From positions 1-64,000 of the forward strand of contig DUBM01000011.1 in assembly GCA_012960305.1 (NCBI GenBank): a DNA stretch of 64,000 bases, given 5' to 3'. The notes under the pieces are model-generated. The model worked only from the letters and a program-made list of their open reading frames with translations. It had not been told where the DNA came from and made no database searches. Source of the DNA: Gammaproteobacteria bacterium (GTDB taxonomy: Bacteria; Pseudomonadota; Gammaproteobacteria; Pseudomonadales; Pseudohongiellaceae). A program made the translations under genes and the position numbers. This document shows, piece by piece, positions 26,424-35,395 of this stretch. How positions within the stretch are numbered: position 1 is the first letter of the stretch; each line of letters starts with the position of its first letter.

Positions 26424-27347
26424 TTAAAACCGTAAGCCAAAGATTGTAATTAATGCTATTACAGATAACCAAATAGCCTGACTCCGTTCTAGCAAGCCTT
26501 GCAGGGCGCTTATTTCGCGCGCCTTCTTGGTTCGAGCTTTGTCGTCTTTGGAATCAAGATCAGAATCCTCATCAAAACTTGTGCTCCTCGAGAGTGCGCA
26601 ATTAGCATAATTGAATACCAGGTCCGCATTATCCAACTCACTACTAAATATCCAAAATGTTTCTTTTACTGACTTAAAACAGCTTTCAAAATTTCCTGCT
26701 AGTGAAAAAGTAATGGCTACTAACCGCATCGGAACCCATTCCAAGAGTTCAATGATAACTGGCACCAGATCAACATGAGTCTCGTCTTGATCGACACTAT
26801 AACTATCTCGGAGCTGATAGCTGATATAACAGAGTAAAATTGCGATTGGACCAGCCAACATATACCAAAAAAACATAACAAATATTTTTTCAAAACAGCG
26901 ATAAGTTAAGAGCTTTTTAAACTGATTACTGAGGGATTCTGTAGTAATGCTTTCCGAGGATTCCGTTGATGCTAATTTGCCTCGCAGATAATTCGCCCAA
27001 GCTTCCATATCGCCATCATTCCATTTGGCGAGAAAATCACTAGCCAAACGTCCAGGTTGAGTGCGATCAAACGCCACTAGCAGAACGAATATGTGAATGA
27101 TTATAGTTGGTATACCGTACCCCGAATTTGTCGCGAAGAGGAGTAACAGAGCAAGCACCAATGTGGGAATCGTATAAATTATTATGATTCCAATTGACCG
27201 AGCGAGCGTAGAATCGCTAAATAAATTTGATGCGTATTGCTCAATTCTTTGTCGGAATTTAAAAAACCAACTATCATCGAAACGGTCAAAATCTTTTAGC
27301 CATAAGCTGTTAATGGATAAACAAATCAGTATGACTAAAAAATTCAT
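26424..27347 (-). CDS. ampE: AmpE family membrane protein
   Basis: 307 residues, several hydrophobic helices, matching AmpE: an N-terminal helix, then LKDFDRFDDSWFFKFRQRIEQY, a helix pair, VLLVAFDR, and LTYRCFEKIFVMFFWYMLAGPIAILL. The C-terminal helix ends at the stop. AmpE is a membrane partner encoded after AmpD and is linked to beta-lactamase signalling, but its biochemical role is unresolved. It follows ampD by 36 bp, as in E. coli and Pseudomonas. Confidence 0.9.
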   Translation of the reverse strand: MNFLVILICLSINSLWLKDFDRFDDSWFFKFRQRIEQYASNLFSDSTLARSIGIIIIYTIPTLVLALLLLFATNSGYGIPTIIIHIFVLLVAFDRTQPGRLASDFLAKWNDGDMEAWANYLRGKLASTESSESITTESLSNQFKKLLTYRCFEKIFVMFFWYMLAGPIAILLCYISYQLRDSYSVDQDETHVDLVPVIIELLEWVPMRLVAITFSLAGNFESCFKSVKETFWIFSSELDNADLVFNYANCALSRSTSFDEDSDLDSKDDKARTKKAREISALQGLLERSQAIWLSVIALITIFGLRF

Positions 27348-27383
27348 GCCTTTCCGCCGTAAGCTCTCAAGATAATATGCAGC

Positions 27384-27938
27384 CTACTTTTCAGTAACCG
27401 CAGATTTGTATCGTGCCCAATCAAAGAATGGCCCAGGATCTGTTTTTCTACCAGGAGCCACATCACTGTGCCCTACTATTCTATCGTGATTCAAACTCGG
27501 ATAATTTGCCAGTAGCAACTTTGTAGCTTCAACTAAGGCAACATATTGGATATCGGTAAACGGCTCAAAATCTGTTCCCTCCAATTCAATACCAATTGAA
27601 AAATCATTGCAGTTGTCTCTCCCGCAGTAGGCAGATTCACCGGCATGCCACGCTTTCTGATTAAAAGGGACGAATTGAGTTACCGAGCCATCTCTTTCAA
27701 TCAAGAGATGAGAAGAAACCTTAAGAAGATGAGCCTCTTCAAAATAAGGATGATCAAGAGGGTTCAGGGTATTACTGAACAATTTTGCAATGTAGCCACC
27801 TCCATATTCTCCAGGAGGTAGACTGATGTTGTGAATAATTAGTAAGTCCGGATTAATACCCAGGGATCTTGGGCTCTGATTAGAAGATTCAAGAAATTGA
27901 GCTTCGCTGAGTCGAAAGTTCTGAATAGAAAATAGCAT
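27384..27938 (-). CDS. ampD: 1,6-anhydro-N-acetylmuramoyl-L-alanine amidase AmpD
   Basis: 184 residues, amidase-2 fold. AmpD is a cytosolic zinc enzyme that cleaves the stem peptide from anhydroMurNAc muropeptides brought in by AmpG. Zinc ligands are visible in LLIIHNISLPPGEYGG (His near 35) and IVGHSDVAPGRKTDPGPFFDW (His and Asp near 156-166). The WHAGES motif and the IGIELEGTDFEPFT segment are also present. The product chain AmpG-AmpD, with LpoA and Ddl/Mur enzymes here, completes a recycling route. Confidence 0.96.
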   Translation of the reverse strand: MLFSIQNFRLSEAQFLESSNQSPRSLGINPDLLIIHNISLPPGEYGGGYIAKLFSNTLNPLDHPYFEEAHLLKVSSHLLIERDGSVTQFVPFNQKAWHAGESAYCGRDNCNDFSIGIELEGTDFEPFTDIQYVALVEATKLLLANYPSLNHDRIVGHSDVAPGRKTDPGPFFDWARYKSAVTEK

Positions 27939-28275
27939 TGATGAATGGTTTGTTCCGTTATCTATATTTCGTCGAATTTAAGTAATTTCATTAATAATAG
28001 CACAAGCGTTCGTTAGCCTTTTCAGCTTAGTTTCTTACTGGTATTCACCTACTCCGATAGCTATAGAATCGCTCTCTTTGTTACAATTAGTTCTGATCTA
28101 CTAATTTCGACAAGCACACCTCTCCATCTCTCAAATAAGTTGCCAAACCAATTCATTTTTTAGTTACAGAAACGCTAAATAATTGATCTTAGATCCCAAA
28201 ACTTGCTTGCTTGGACTTTCTCATAATCGCCATCGCAACTTTCTATTAATACCCGGATAAGACATAATTCCAGCG
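27939..28275. promoter_or_regulatory. Divergent promoter region, ampD / aspartic protease
   Basis: 337 bp between divergent genes, AT-rich, with no credible ORF, repeat or RNA. Promoters for both genes are expected; no specific operator was recognised. Confidence 0.4.
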
Positions 28276-28812
28276 ATGTCCAACCCAAATCCTAAGAGCC
28301 CCGGGAAAAACATCGGCCAGGGAATGCTTATTCTCTGCTTTGCCCTCGGGTTACTCACACTAACAGCATTCTTTGATGACTGGCTCGGGAATCAATCGAA
28401 CCCTAATCAACGACCTGATTTTTATGAGGATGCTCTGGGCAATCGCGAAGTAGTACTAGAAAGAAACCGACAGGGACATTATGTAAGCGGAGGTTCAATC
28501 AACGGGGTCGCAGTAAATTTTTTACTGGACACTGGAGCTACGGATGTAGCTATTCCTCAAGAAATCGCCCGCGCTATCAATCTGAAGCCTGGGCGCTCTA
28601 ATCAAGCCAATACTGCAAATGGAATTATCACCGTCTATGCTACCGAAATTGACATCCTAAAAATCGGTAATATTAGTCTTCATGGAATCCAGGCAAGCAT
28701 AACGCCAAGCATGTTTGGCGATACAATATTATTGGGTATGAGCGCTTTGAAAGAAGTACAATTCACGCAACGTGGCTCGACTCTAACCCTGCGCCAGGTT
28801 CCCGAATCCTGA
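28276..28812 (+). CDS. Retropepsin-like aspartic protease, membrane anchored
   Basis: 178 residues. A single transmembrane helix (about 18-36) holds the protein in the inner membrane, with the enzyme domain probably periplasmic. The domain has the clan AA retropepsin core FLLDTGATDVAIP (DTG at about 88-90) and a later hydrophobic ILLGMSALKEVQF, with one DTG per chain, so it should work as a dimer. Bacterial members of this TIGR02281-type family sit near ampD/nadC in several gammaproteobacteria, but their substrate is unknown. Confidence 0.88.
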   Translation: MSNPNPKSPGKNIGQGMLILCFALGLLTLTAFFDDWLGNQSNPNQRPDFYEDALGNREVVLERNRQGHYVSGGSINGVAVNFLLDTGATDVAIPQEIARAINLKPGRSNQANTANGIITVYATEIDILKIGNISLHGIQASITPSMFGDTILLGMSALKEVQFTQRGSTLTLRQVPES

Positions 28813-29133
28813 GATATATTCGCATTTCCTCAAACAAAGCTACTTGTGGTTCGCCAGAACCAATGTGAGTATCACTTTTATCCCAAAAAGAAACCTTTTC
28901 CCGTAGCTATTAGAAATACTGCATCATTAGATATGCTTGTAGCTGTGACTGGAATTGTTATGCGGTAAAGCTCTGCAATGCAAAATCAACAACCCACATT
29001 AGCGGCAACTTAAAAACGGAGGGTTGAAGTATTGCCCTGCAAACACTGCTATGCGATTTTTCTGGATTTCTCTCAAATTCACTTTTAAGTATCGACTATC
29101 AGGAAATTGAGTGAGAGTGATTAAATTTTCTAG
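28813..29133. other. Intergenic stretch with left direct repeat
   Basis: 321 bp between convergent genes. At its right end (29087-29136) lies a ~48-bp sequence that recurs imperfectly at 29893-29942, beyond the substrate-binding lipoprotein gene. Otherwise nothing recognisable. Confidence 0.5.
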
Positions 29134-29136
29134 TTA
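29087..29136. repeat. Left direct repeat flanking SBP gene
   Basis: AAGTATCGACTATCAGG, then GAAAT-like and TGAGAGTGATTA blocks, matched with few mismatches at 29893-29942 in the same orientation. Confidence 0.65.
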
Positions 29137-29874
29137 GAGTGGGAACCTAGCTCGGGCGATGAATGCATTCACTGCGGAAAGCAAATTTTGGCTCTTGTCG
29201 CGAACGACGAAAACTGACTCTTCGCGTTGCCCCGGCGTGAGGTCATGGTGGTCGATCAAAATTACTTCATCGCCGTGCGACGGAATAACCTGACCATCGA
29301 GTGCATAATATTCGGCTTCAGCGATGGCATCGAGCTGCCCGATGTCGAACTCTGCGTAAAGCTGAGCAAACGTGTCTGTTGTTTTGATGATGACGCCGCT
29401 CGGCGCACGACGATTAATATCGCGTTCAGCCGCCATACCGGAGACAACACCGACGGTCTTGCCAATGAAGTCGCTGATGTGTTCGTAGAACTCCCGATCT
29501 TCAGGGTTAATCCGCAATGCCCGCCGCTCGTAAAGGAACGGCGCGGAAAACGTCGCGCCTGAATGTGCACGGTCGGGAAAGTTCGCAACATTAGTCGCGA
29601 CCAGGTCAACTTTACCCCTGCTGGCAAGCAGCCATGATTCATTGAAGGGAACGACGACCCAGAAGATTGTCAGCTCATATGCTGTAGCAAACTGCTCGAC
29701 ATACTGTCTGATCCAGAGCTGCGAATCGTACTGATTCGTGGGAGCCCCCAATGTCACCGCGACAGTCAACACTCCTGTTCTCAGAGTCTGGATTTGTTTA
29801 TCTACTGCGCACCCAATTACAGCAACGGAAAAGCAGAGGAAGGTAATTGTTATTAGTAATTTCTTTATATTCAT
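29134..29874 (-). CDS. Substrate-binding lipoprotein (SBP_bac_3 type)
   Basis: 246 residues. The N-terminus is a lipoprotein signal (MNIKKLL, hydrophobic core, VIGC at about 19-22). The rest is a type-II periplasmic binding fold: LTVAVTLGAPTNQYD, a WVVVPFNESWLLASRGKVDLVATNVANFPDRA region, GKTVGVVSGMAAERDI, and DTFAQLYAEFDIGQLDAIAEAEYYAL. It resembles amino-acid-binding proteins and the sensor or lytic-transglycosylase (MltF) N-domains, but has no catalytic domain and no permease beside it. Base use is richer in G+C than its neighbours, and imperfect direct repeats flank it, both suggesting acquisition. Confidence 0.8.
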   Translation of the reverse strand: MNIKKLLITITFLCFSVAVIGCAVDKQIQTLRTGVLTVAVTLGAPTNQYDSQLWIRQYVEQFATAYELTIFWVVVPFNESWLLASRGKVDLVATNVANFPDRAHSGATFSAPFLYERRALRINPEDREFYEHISDFIGKTVGVVSGMAAERDINRRAPSGVIIKTTDTFAQLYAEFDIGQLDAIAEAEYYALDGQVIPSHGDEVILIDHHDLTPGQREESVFVVRDKSQNLLSAVNAFIARARFPL

Positions 29875-29892
29875 AATCAGAAGATACTATAA

Positions 29893-29942
29893 GTATCGGC
29901 TATCAGGGAAATGGCTGAGAGTGATTAGTCTGCTAATTACAG
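29893..29942. repeat. Right direct repeat flanking SBP gene
   Basis: AAGTATCGGCTATCAGG and TGAGAGTGATTA blocks repeating 29087-29136. It lies 19 bp before the gene start. Confidence 0.65.
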
Positions 29943-30186
29943 GATAGATAATCGGGAAGAATAATGTAATAGTTGCACGGCACTTTTCATTTATCCTCTC
30001 AAGGCACACTGCACCAAACTATAAAACCGCAGGATTATATAATACTTATTTTATATGCTTTAAACCCTAATGATTAGATACTTTTGCGCATCGTTACTAT
30101 AGAACCTGTATCTGTTATAGACGAGCAAAATATCTTTACAAGCCAACAAATATAGTAATTTTCGGATCCTGAAAATGGAATTATAA
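29943..30186. promoter_or_regulatory. Region upstream of nadC
   Basis: AT-rich interval between the divergent SBP gene and nadC. The nadC promoter must be here; no NadR or other operator is recognisable. Confidence 0.35.
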
Positions 30187-31035
30187 ATGCAAACAACAGA
30201 CTATAATTTTAATATCCCCGGGGACATATCAGAAATTGTTAGGATCAGCTTGGAGGAAGATATCAAAACCGGTGATATTACGGGACAGCTAATACCTCAA
30301 GCAAAAATTATAAAGGCAAAAATAATCAGCAAAGACTTGGGTGTCTTTTGTGGTGGCCCCTGGGCAGAAGAAGTAATTCAGCAACTAGACGGTGCAATCG
30401 AATTGACTTGGCTAATCAAAGAAGGGAGTAGAATTAAACCCCAAGAACAATTGGCAAGTCTCCGCGGATCGGCAAGAAATATCCTTACTGCTGAACGAAC
30501 TTTGCTTAATTTTCTTCAGACCCTATCTGCTACAGCAACTACCAGTAACCATTATTCGAGGTTGGTCGCACACACCAAGGTTCAATTGCTTGATACGAGG
30601 AAGACTTTACCCGGTCTAAGATCGGCCCAGAAATACGCTGTTCGTGTTGGCGGTTGCTTCAACCACCGTATGGGTTTGTACGACGGATATTTAATAAAAG
30701 AGAATCACATCACCGCTTGTGGCAGCATTTCAACTGCAATCGCTCAAGGTCAACTAAACAATCCAGGAAAGTCTATCGAAATAGAGATTCAAGCACTTAA
30801 TGAACTAGAGGAAGCAATACAGGCTGGTGCCGACATAATCATGCTGGACAATTTCAAACTATCCAATATCGTTTCTGCAATAGAACTAAATGCCGGCCGG
30901 TCTAAGCTAGAAGCTTCTGGCGGAATAGATAAAGACTCACTAGTCAAAATTGCTGAAACTGGCGTAGACTACATTTCTATAGGTGCATTGACTAAAGATT
31001 GCCAAGCATTTGATCTTTCACTATTAGTTATTTAA
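30187..31035 (+). CDS. nadC: Quinolinate phosphoribosyltransferase
   Basis: 282 residues, normal length. Converts quinolinate and PRPP to nicotinate mononucleotide, CO2 and pyrophosphate in de novo NAD synthesis. Seen: the N-terminal EDIKTGDITGQLIP, the ligand motifs ERTLLNFLQTLSATAT, LLDTRKTLPGLRSAQKYAVRVGGCFNHRMGLYDGYLIKENHI (Arg, Lys and His of the active site), IEIEIQALNELEEA, and the final LEASGGIDKDSLVKIAETGVDYISIGALT. The place beside ampDE and the pilD group matches other gammaproteobacteria. Confidence 0.98.
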   Translation: MQTTDYNFNIPGDISEIVRISLEEDIKTGDITGQLIPQAKIIKAKIISKDLGVFCGGPWAEEVIQQLDGAIELTWLIKEGSRIKPQEQLASLRGSARNILTAERTLLNFLQTLSATATTSNHYSRLVAHTKVQLLDTRKTLPGLRSAQKYAVRVGGCFNHRMGLYDGYLIKENHITACGSISTAIAQGQLNNPGKSIEIEIQALNELEEAIQAGADIIMLDNFKLSNIVSAIELNAGRSKLEASGGIDKDSLVKIAETGVDYISIGALTKDCQAFDLSLLVI

Positions 31036-31082
31036 TCATATAAAAATTTAAACATTAAATCCGAACCTATAAGGGAGGCTTA

Positions 31083-31793
31083 ATGAAAACAAATATCCTT
31101 TCAAAACTCCTACTAATTACAGGCCCAATCATATGGCTATCGGTATTACCCACACTAGCTAGCGGCCATGCTGGCAATACCGATATCAATGGCGGTCACT
31201 ATTATGGTAATTCCTATCATTGCCACATGCGCGGATGTGAAATGCCTGATTCTTTTGGCATCGGGCGCAGGTCTCGCGACAGCCTTCTCACTGATTATAG
31301 AAGCCGCGAAAAGTTCTTCAATGAAGATGACTGGTCTTTCGAAGAAGATTTCGATCAGGACTGTCAGTCCACCCGGCAGGAAATGCTAATTCTAACCAGT
31401 CGAGCTGAAGTTAAATACACCAACCCTCGAAATTGCATTGCTCGAACTGGAGAGTGGCTCGACGAATATACTGGCGAGATTTTTATTGTTGCTGTAAAAG
31501 TTGACATCGACCATGTGATACCGCGCATGTATGCCCATACACATGGTGGGGATCGCTGGCTACCGGAAAAGAAACTAACCTTTTCGAATGACCCACTGAA
31601 TATGATGTTAGTAGAAAAAAGAGAAATCCGCCGCAAGAGAGACCGCGGACCTGACAGTTATCTGCCCAGGGACGCATTCCAGTGCGAGTATGTGCGCCTA
31701 TGGGAAGCGCTCGCGGATAAGTACGATATCCAACTAGGAACACGCGATCGCAGCGCTATTAGTCGCATACTCCGTGACTGCCCTGCTCTTTAG
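31083..31793 (+). CDS. Secreted HNH endonuclease-like protein
   Basis: 236 residues; GGGAGG precedes ATG 31083. Signal peptide of about 27 residues (ending TLASG). The mature N-terminus carries a His/Cys-rich GHAGNTDINGGHYYGNSYHCHMRGC segment, like YHYH-type repeats. The C-terminal part has the beta-beta-alpha-metal pattern VDIDHVIPRMYAHTHGG (catalytic DH), FSNDPLNMMLVEKREIRRKR (central Asn) and a distal basic region. That fits a DUF1524/GmrSD-like HNH nuclease. An exported nuclease could serve phosphate or DNA scavenging or a competition role; no immunity gene is obvious. Terminator at 31846-31878 follows. Confidence 0.8.
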   Translation: MKTNILSKLLLITGPIIWLSVLPTLASGHAGNTDINGGHYYGNSYHCHMRGCEMPDSFGIGRRSRDSLLTDYRSREKFFNEDDWSFEEDFDQDCQSTRQEMLILTSRAEVKYTNPRNCIARTGEWLDEYTGEIFIVAVKVDIDHVIPRMYAHTHGGDRWLPEKKLTFSNDPLNMMLVEKREIRRKRDRGPDSYLPRDAFQCEYVRLWEALADKYDIQLGTRDRSAISRILRDCPAL

Positions 31794-31845
31794 CTATACC
31801 CCTGAGGTAGTAAAGGAAAAATATTCTTAACAAATAGAAGTAAAG

Positions 31846-31878
31846 AAAATGCCGAGTTAATCTCGGCATTTTCTTTTG
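31846..31878. terminator. Bidirectional terminator
   Basis: AAAATGCCGAG, loop TTAAT, CTCGGCATTTTCTTTT. It serves the nuclease gene on the plus strand, and the A-rich left side could end the cytochrome gene on the minus strand. Confidence 0.9.
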
Positions 31879-31897
31879 TCAAATTAAACAGTCAATC

Positions 31898-32293
31898 CTA
31901 CGGCGGAAGTATGCTGATCTTGTCCATACCGTTGTCAGGATCCAAGGCTATTTCACCCGCGGGAAATCCATTCTCAGACAGAATATAGGCGATAACATCC
32001 GTATATTCCTCTAAAAGCAAAGAGCCTGGGTTGTCAGCTGGCATGGTTCCCATTATTGACTCCCAAAGGTAAACCAAGGGCTGGTTATTCCACGATTTAA
32101 GAGTGTCTCTGTAAAAGCGCATATTGTGGCAAGCTTTACATGAGCCATCGTAAACCGCTTGTCCAGCTGAGGCTTGAGCCGCAGTAAAAACCCCATCCTT
32201 AACAGTTTTGTCCTGAGCTGATGCAGAGTTTCCTGTTAACAATCCTATTAGCAAGAATACGCAACTTCCACTTATTTTTAACGAATCTTTCAT
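31898..32293 (-). CDS. Periplasmic c-type cytochrome
   Basis: 131 residues, signal peptide of about 27 (ending SASAQ). One heme site CKACH (about 52-56) and a single plausible axial Met in MGTMPADNPGSL. Closing helix YTDVIAYILSENGFPAG is typical of cytochrome c class I. Soluble electron carrier or domain of an uncertain oxidoreductase; no partner enzyme is adjacent. Confidence 0.92.
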   Translation of the reverse strand: MKDSLKISGSCVFLLIGLLTGNSASAQDKTVKDGVFTAAQASAGQAVYDGSCKACHNMRFYRDTLKSWNNQPLVYLWESIMGTMPADNPGSLLLEEYTDVIAYILSENGFPAGEIALDPDNGMDKISILPP

Positions 32294-32931
32294 TAATGTA
32301 TTACTCCATTGGAAATATATTCGTTACTGAAACCAGTTTTCCGGGCTCGGCTCGACGGCTGTTAGAGTCCCTGAGGCCTCATCAGACGGAGCATAAACAT
32401 AAACTACATCGACTATCTTTTCAAGCAATCCAAATCCTCACTCTTCGCTTATTGGTTATTTTTAAACCAAAAATCAATCAGTTATCGAATGACAATGGGG
32501 AAAGCTAAAATTGAATGAACAGAAGTTTAGTAATAGCTAGTAACAATACTAAAGTGGTATCTGACTCTCAAATGATCACAGGATAGACTTGATTGGAGGT
32601 CTTATCTAATTCTGGACAGATAAAGCCCTAGATTGTCGTTCGGAAAATCTGTCTTTGGCGTTAATTATCGGTTAGCTGCTACCATACAGCTGCACCACCA
32701 AGGACTGCAAAAAAATGGTTATTCAGACACGTAATTTCAGAGCTTAATAGCGCAGCTACAGGCCTACCTGCACATACTCTTGCAGCTCCTAATGGACACG
32801 ATGCTCACTTAACAGAAGGTTGATTTTTATGAATTGGAATAATGTCCATTTAAGAAACTTAGACTTTTCAATCAACCAGCAAAGAACTACACTTAAAATG
32901 AACTCCGCAGCGTAATGCAAATATTGACTGA
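32294..32931. other. Long intergenic stretch before pilD
   Basis: 638 bp with no supportable gene. A short open stretch near 32740-32825 reads a plausible peptide but has no start or family match. Promoters for the cytochrome and for pilD are expected; type IV pilin genes, often upstream of pilD, are absent. Confidence 0.4.
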
Positions 32932-33831
32932 ATGACAGTATACGAACTTCTTTCTTCCAGCCCACCGACACTAACAGCTTGCTGTATCATTCTAGGGATG
33001 CTGATTGGCAGCTTCCTTAATGTCGTTGTTTATCGTCTCCCCATAATGATGCAGCGGGACTGGAAATCGCAGTGCTGTGAATATCTCGAAATAGAAAATC
33101 TCATGCCTGACAGTAACGAGTCGTCAGCAAAATTTAGAGTTTTTAATTTACAAAAACCAGACTCTCATTGTCCTTTGTGCAATCACAAAATTAAAGCTTG
33201 GGAAAACATTCCTGTCCTGAGCTATTTAGCCTTAGGGGGGAAATGCTCTAGCTGTAAAACCAAAATTTCCCTACGATATCCTTCAGTTGAATTTATTACT
33301 GGCATGCTGTCGGGATTGGTTGGGGTTACCTATGGGGCTACTTGGCTTACTTTGGCTTTATTGTTACTTACATGGTCTCTTATCACTCTTACACTAATCG
33401 ATATCGACCATCAACTACTTCCAGACGACATTACTATTCCCTTAATATGGTTAGGGCTATTGGTAAATACTCTGGACTTTGAATTTGGAGTGAGCCTGCG
33501 TGACGCTGTAATTGGCGCCATCGCAGGCTACCTAGTGTTATGGGTTTTTTATTGGGTATTTAAATTTGTCACCGGCAAAGATGGCATGGGCTATGGAGAT
33601 TTTAAATTACTAGCTGCCCTCGGAGCCTGGATGGGTTGGCAGAACCTCTTACCCATAATTATTCTATCCTCTTCAGCTGGAGCTGTATTTGGCATACTTA
33701 TGATTATAATCAAGAAAAGAGATCAGTCCTTGCCGATACCATTTGGCCCTTACTTGGCCGGCGCTGGATTCATTATGCTAATTTGGGGCACGCAGCTTAC
33801 GACTTACTACGTCAATACTTTTGTCAGTTAA
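32932..33831 (+). CDS. pilD: Type IV prepilin peptidase / N-methyltransferase
   Basis: 299 residues, polytopic. Cleaves leader peptides of type IV pilins and type II secretion pseudopilins and methylates the new N-terminus. Seen: FLNVVVYRLP in the N-terminal region, the zinc tetracysteine CPLCNHK...CSSCKTK (about 83-110), IDIDHQLLPDDITIP with an active-site Asp, and GKDGMGYGDFKLLAALGAWMGW with the second Asp. The usual pilB-pilC-pilD run is broken here, since no pil genes precede it; coaE and yacG follow, as in other gammaproteobacteria. Confidence 0.96.
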   Translation: MTVYELLSSSPPTLTACCIILGMLIGSFLNVVVYRLPIMMQRDWKSQCCEYLEIENLMPDSNESSAKFRVFNLQKPDSHCPLCNHKIKAWENIPVLSYLALGGKCSSCKTKISLRYPSVEFITGMLSGLVGVTYGATWLTLALLLLTWSLITLTLIDIDHQLLPDDITIPLIWLGLLVNTLDFEFGVSLRDAVIGAIAGYLVLWVFYWVFKFVTGKDGMGYGDFKLLAALGAWMGWQNLLPIIILSSSAGAVFGILMIIIKKRDQSLPIPFGPYLAGAGFIMLIWGTQLTTYYVNTFVS

Positions 33832-33852
33832 ACAAATTCCAAGGACTTAATC

Positions 33853-34464
33853 GTGCTAATAGTTGGACTAACAGGAGGCATCGGGAGCGGAAAATCAACA
33901 GCCGCTCAATTCTTTGAGAACAACGGAATCGAAATCATAGATGCCGATATAATTTCACGAGAAATTGTCGCACCTGAATCGCCTGCTCTGATTAAGATAA
34001 AAAAACATTTCGGCGATGAATTAATTAATGAGCAGGGAATGCTCGAAAGAGAGAAATTGCGAAAGTTGATATTTCAGAATTCAGACGAGAAAGATTGGTT
34101 AGAAAAACTTCTCCACCCATTAATCAATCAATCCATTAACACGAAAATAAACTCATCAGCCACCGAATATTGCATATTAGTTTCGCCCCTTTTGTTAGAA
34201 ACCGATCAATACAAATTAGTCGACAGAGTGCTGGTCGTCGACGTCTCAGTAGAAACCCAACTACAAAGAACATTATCCAGAGATAATAATGATGAGAGCA
34301 CAATAAGATCTATTATTGCGTCACAAATATCGCGTAAGGAGCGACTCGAAAGAGCCGATGATGTTCTCAACAATGAATTAAATATTGGTATTCTTGAGCG
34401 AGAAACTCAAGGTTTACACCTTCAATATCTTGCAACAGCTAGGACTACCAATGATTCAAAGTAA
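33853..34464 (+). CDS. coaE: Dephospho-CoA kinase
   Basis: 203 residues, GTG start at 33853 with AAGGA nearby. Last step of coenzyme A synthesis: ATP-dependent phosphorylation of the 3' hydroxyl. P-loop GGIGSGKST (8-16), [11 protein letters not shown] (about 33-43, catalytic Asp), and the lid region with [17 protein letters not shown]. 21 bp after pilD. Its 3' end overlaps the yacG start by 14 bp, so translation is probably coupled. Confidence 0.96.
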   Translation: MLIVGLTGGIGSGKSTAAQFFENNGIEIIDADIISREIVAPESPALIKIKKHFGDELINEQGMLEREKLRKLIFQNSDEKDWLEKLLHPLINQSINTKINSSATEYCILVSPLLLETDQYKLVDRVLVVDVSVETQLQRTLSRDNNDESTIRSIIASQISRKERLERADDVLNNELNIGILERETQGLHLQYLATARTTNDSK

Positions 34465-34651
34465 AACTAAGTATATCAATTGTCCAAATTGTCAAACTCA
34501 AATCGAATGGAGTGATGCCAACAAGCATCGGCCCTTTTGCAGTAAGCGATGCCAGCTTATTGACTTTGGAGAATGGGCTACTGAAAAGAAAAGTATTGCT
34601 GGCGAGCCCACCTACACAGATGAAGATGAGAATGGAGAATTGTTACAGTAG
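34451..34651 (+). CDS. yacG: DNA gyrase inhibitor YacG
   Basis: 66 residues from ATG 34451. The longer in-frame start at 34385 would overlap most of the coaE 3' end and lacks a site. Four-cysteine zinc finger [10 protein letters not shown]...[16 protein letters not shown] is characteristic of YacG, which binds GyrB and blocks DNA binding. Usual neighbour zapD, between coaE and yacG in many gammaproteobacteria, is absent. Confidence 0.93.
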   Translation: MIQSKTKYINCPNCQTQIEWSDANKHRPFCSKRCQLIDFGEWATEKKSIAGEPTYTDEDENGELLQ

Positions 34652-35395
34652 CTAGCCTAAACTGCTTCGCTTAATCAAAACTATGACATCGAAGTGCCAG
34701 TAATTGGAAGAGCTGGCTTATTTGAAAATCAGCTATTATCTGCGTCAACATAATTGACCAAAAAAGCAATCGCTAATAAATTATAATACCTAACCATGAG
34801 TTATATATCTTCCTGTTTCCCTACTATTTTAGGTCTCATTACAAAATGCCCTAATAGCGTATATTGTTCCAATGGAATGGATAATGGATAATCGCTAGGC
34901 CACAATCTTTTGATCCATATCATTTAGAGTATATACAGAAACCTGAATTTCACCTGTAAGTTTCTCGAATTCACTCCAACCTAAGAGGGGCTGATTAGTA
35001 TACTTGTCAGCTGCAGAAACTGGCGACATACTGACAAAATCTATATCTAGAATTTTACCATGTTTGACCCAGTCAAGATTGTGAAAAGTCTCACTAAAAT
35101 CTGTGATGATTTCACAGATCGGTTGGATAGTTGCAGAAGTCGTCTACTTCTGGCGTGATAACCATTTGCTGCAACATTAAAAAAAATTGTATCGATTCAA
35201 CATTAAGACCACTTCCTTTAATCGACACAACGCCTGAAAATCTTCAAACCACAATAAGCATTCTTTCGCATTCAAGCCCGTTTGACGTATTTATAGAATC
35301 GGCAATTGCTGATCGGGAAATTGTATAGCGATAGCTAGAAAATCGTTTTTAGTAGCGACATTAGGAGTAATTGCAATATCCTGCGGTAAAGGCTT
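34652..35395. other. Long intergenic stretch, possible decayed ORF
   Basis: 744 bp between convergent genes. Most is AT-rich without signals. The minus strand is open over 34895-35143 with protein-like composition (see next entry). No terminator could be assigned with confidence. Confidence 0.45.
34895..35143 (-). pseudogene. Possible decayed ORF without a start codon
   Basis: An open minus-strand frame of 83 codons bounded by stops, with no usable ATG near its start. It reads ICEIITDFSETFHNLDWV and later LLGWSEFEKLTGEIQVSVYTL, with balanced, protein-like amino acid use. Continuation in another phase upstream (starting near 35170) suggests a frameshifted gene. Family not recognised. Confidence 0.3.

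Noticed and set aside
32740-32825. Short open frame ending in a His/Gly-rich peptide upstream of pilD
   Set aside because: Too short, no start codon or site, no family; could not be separated from chance.
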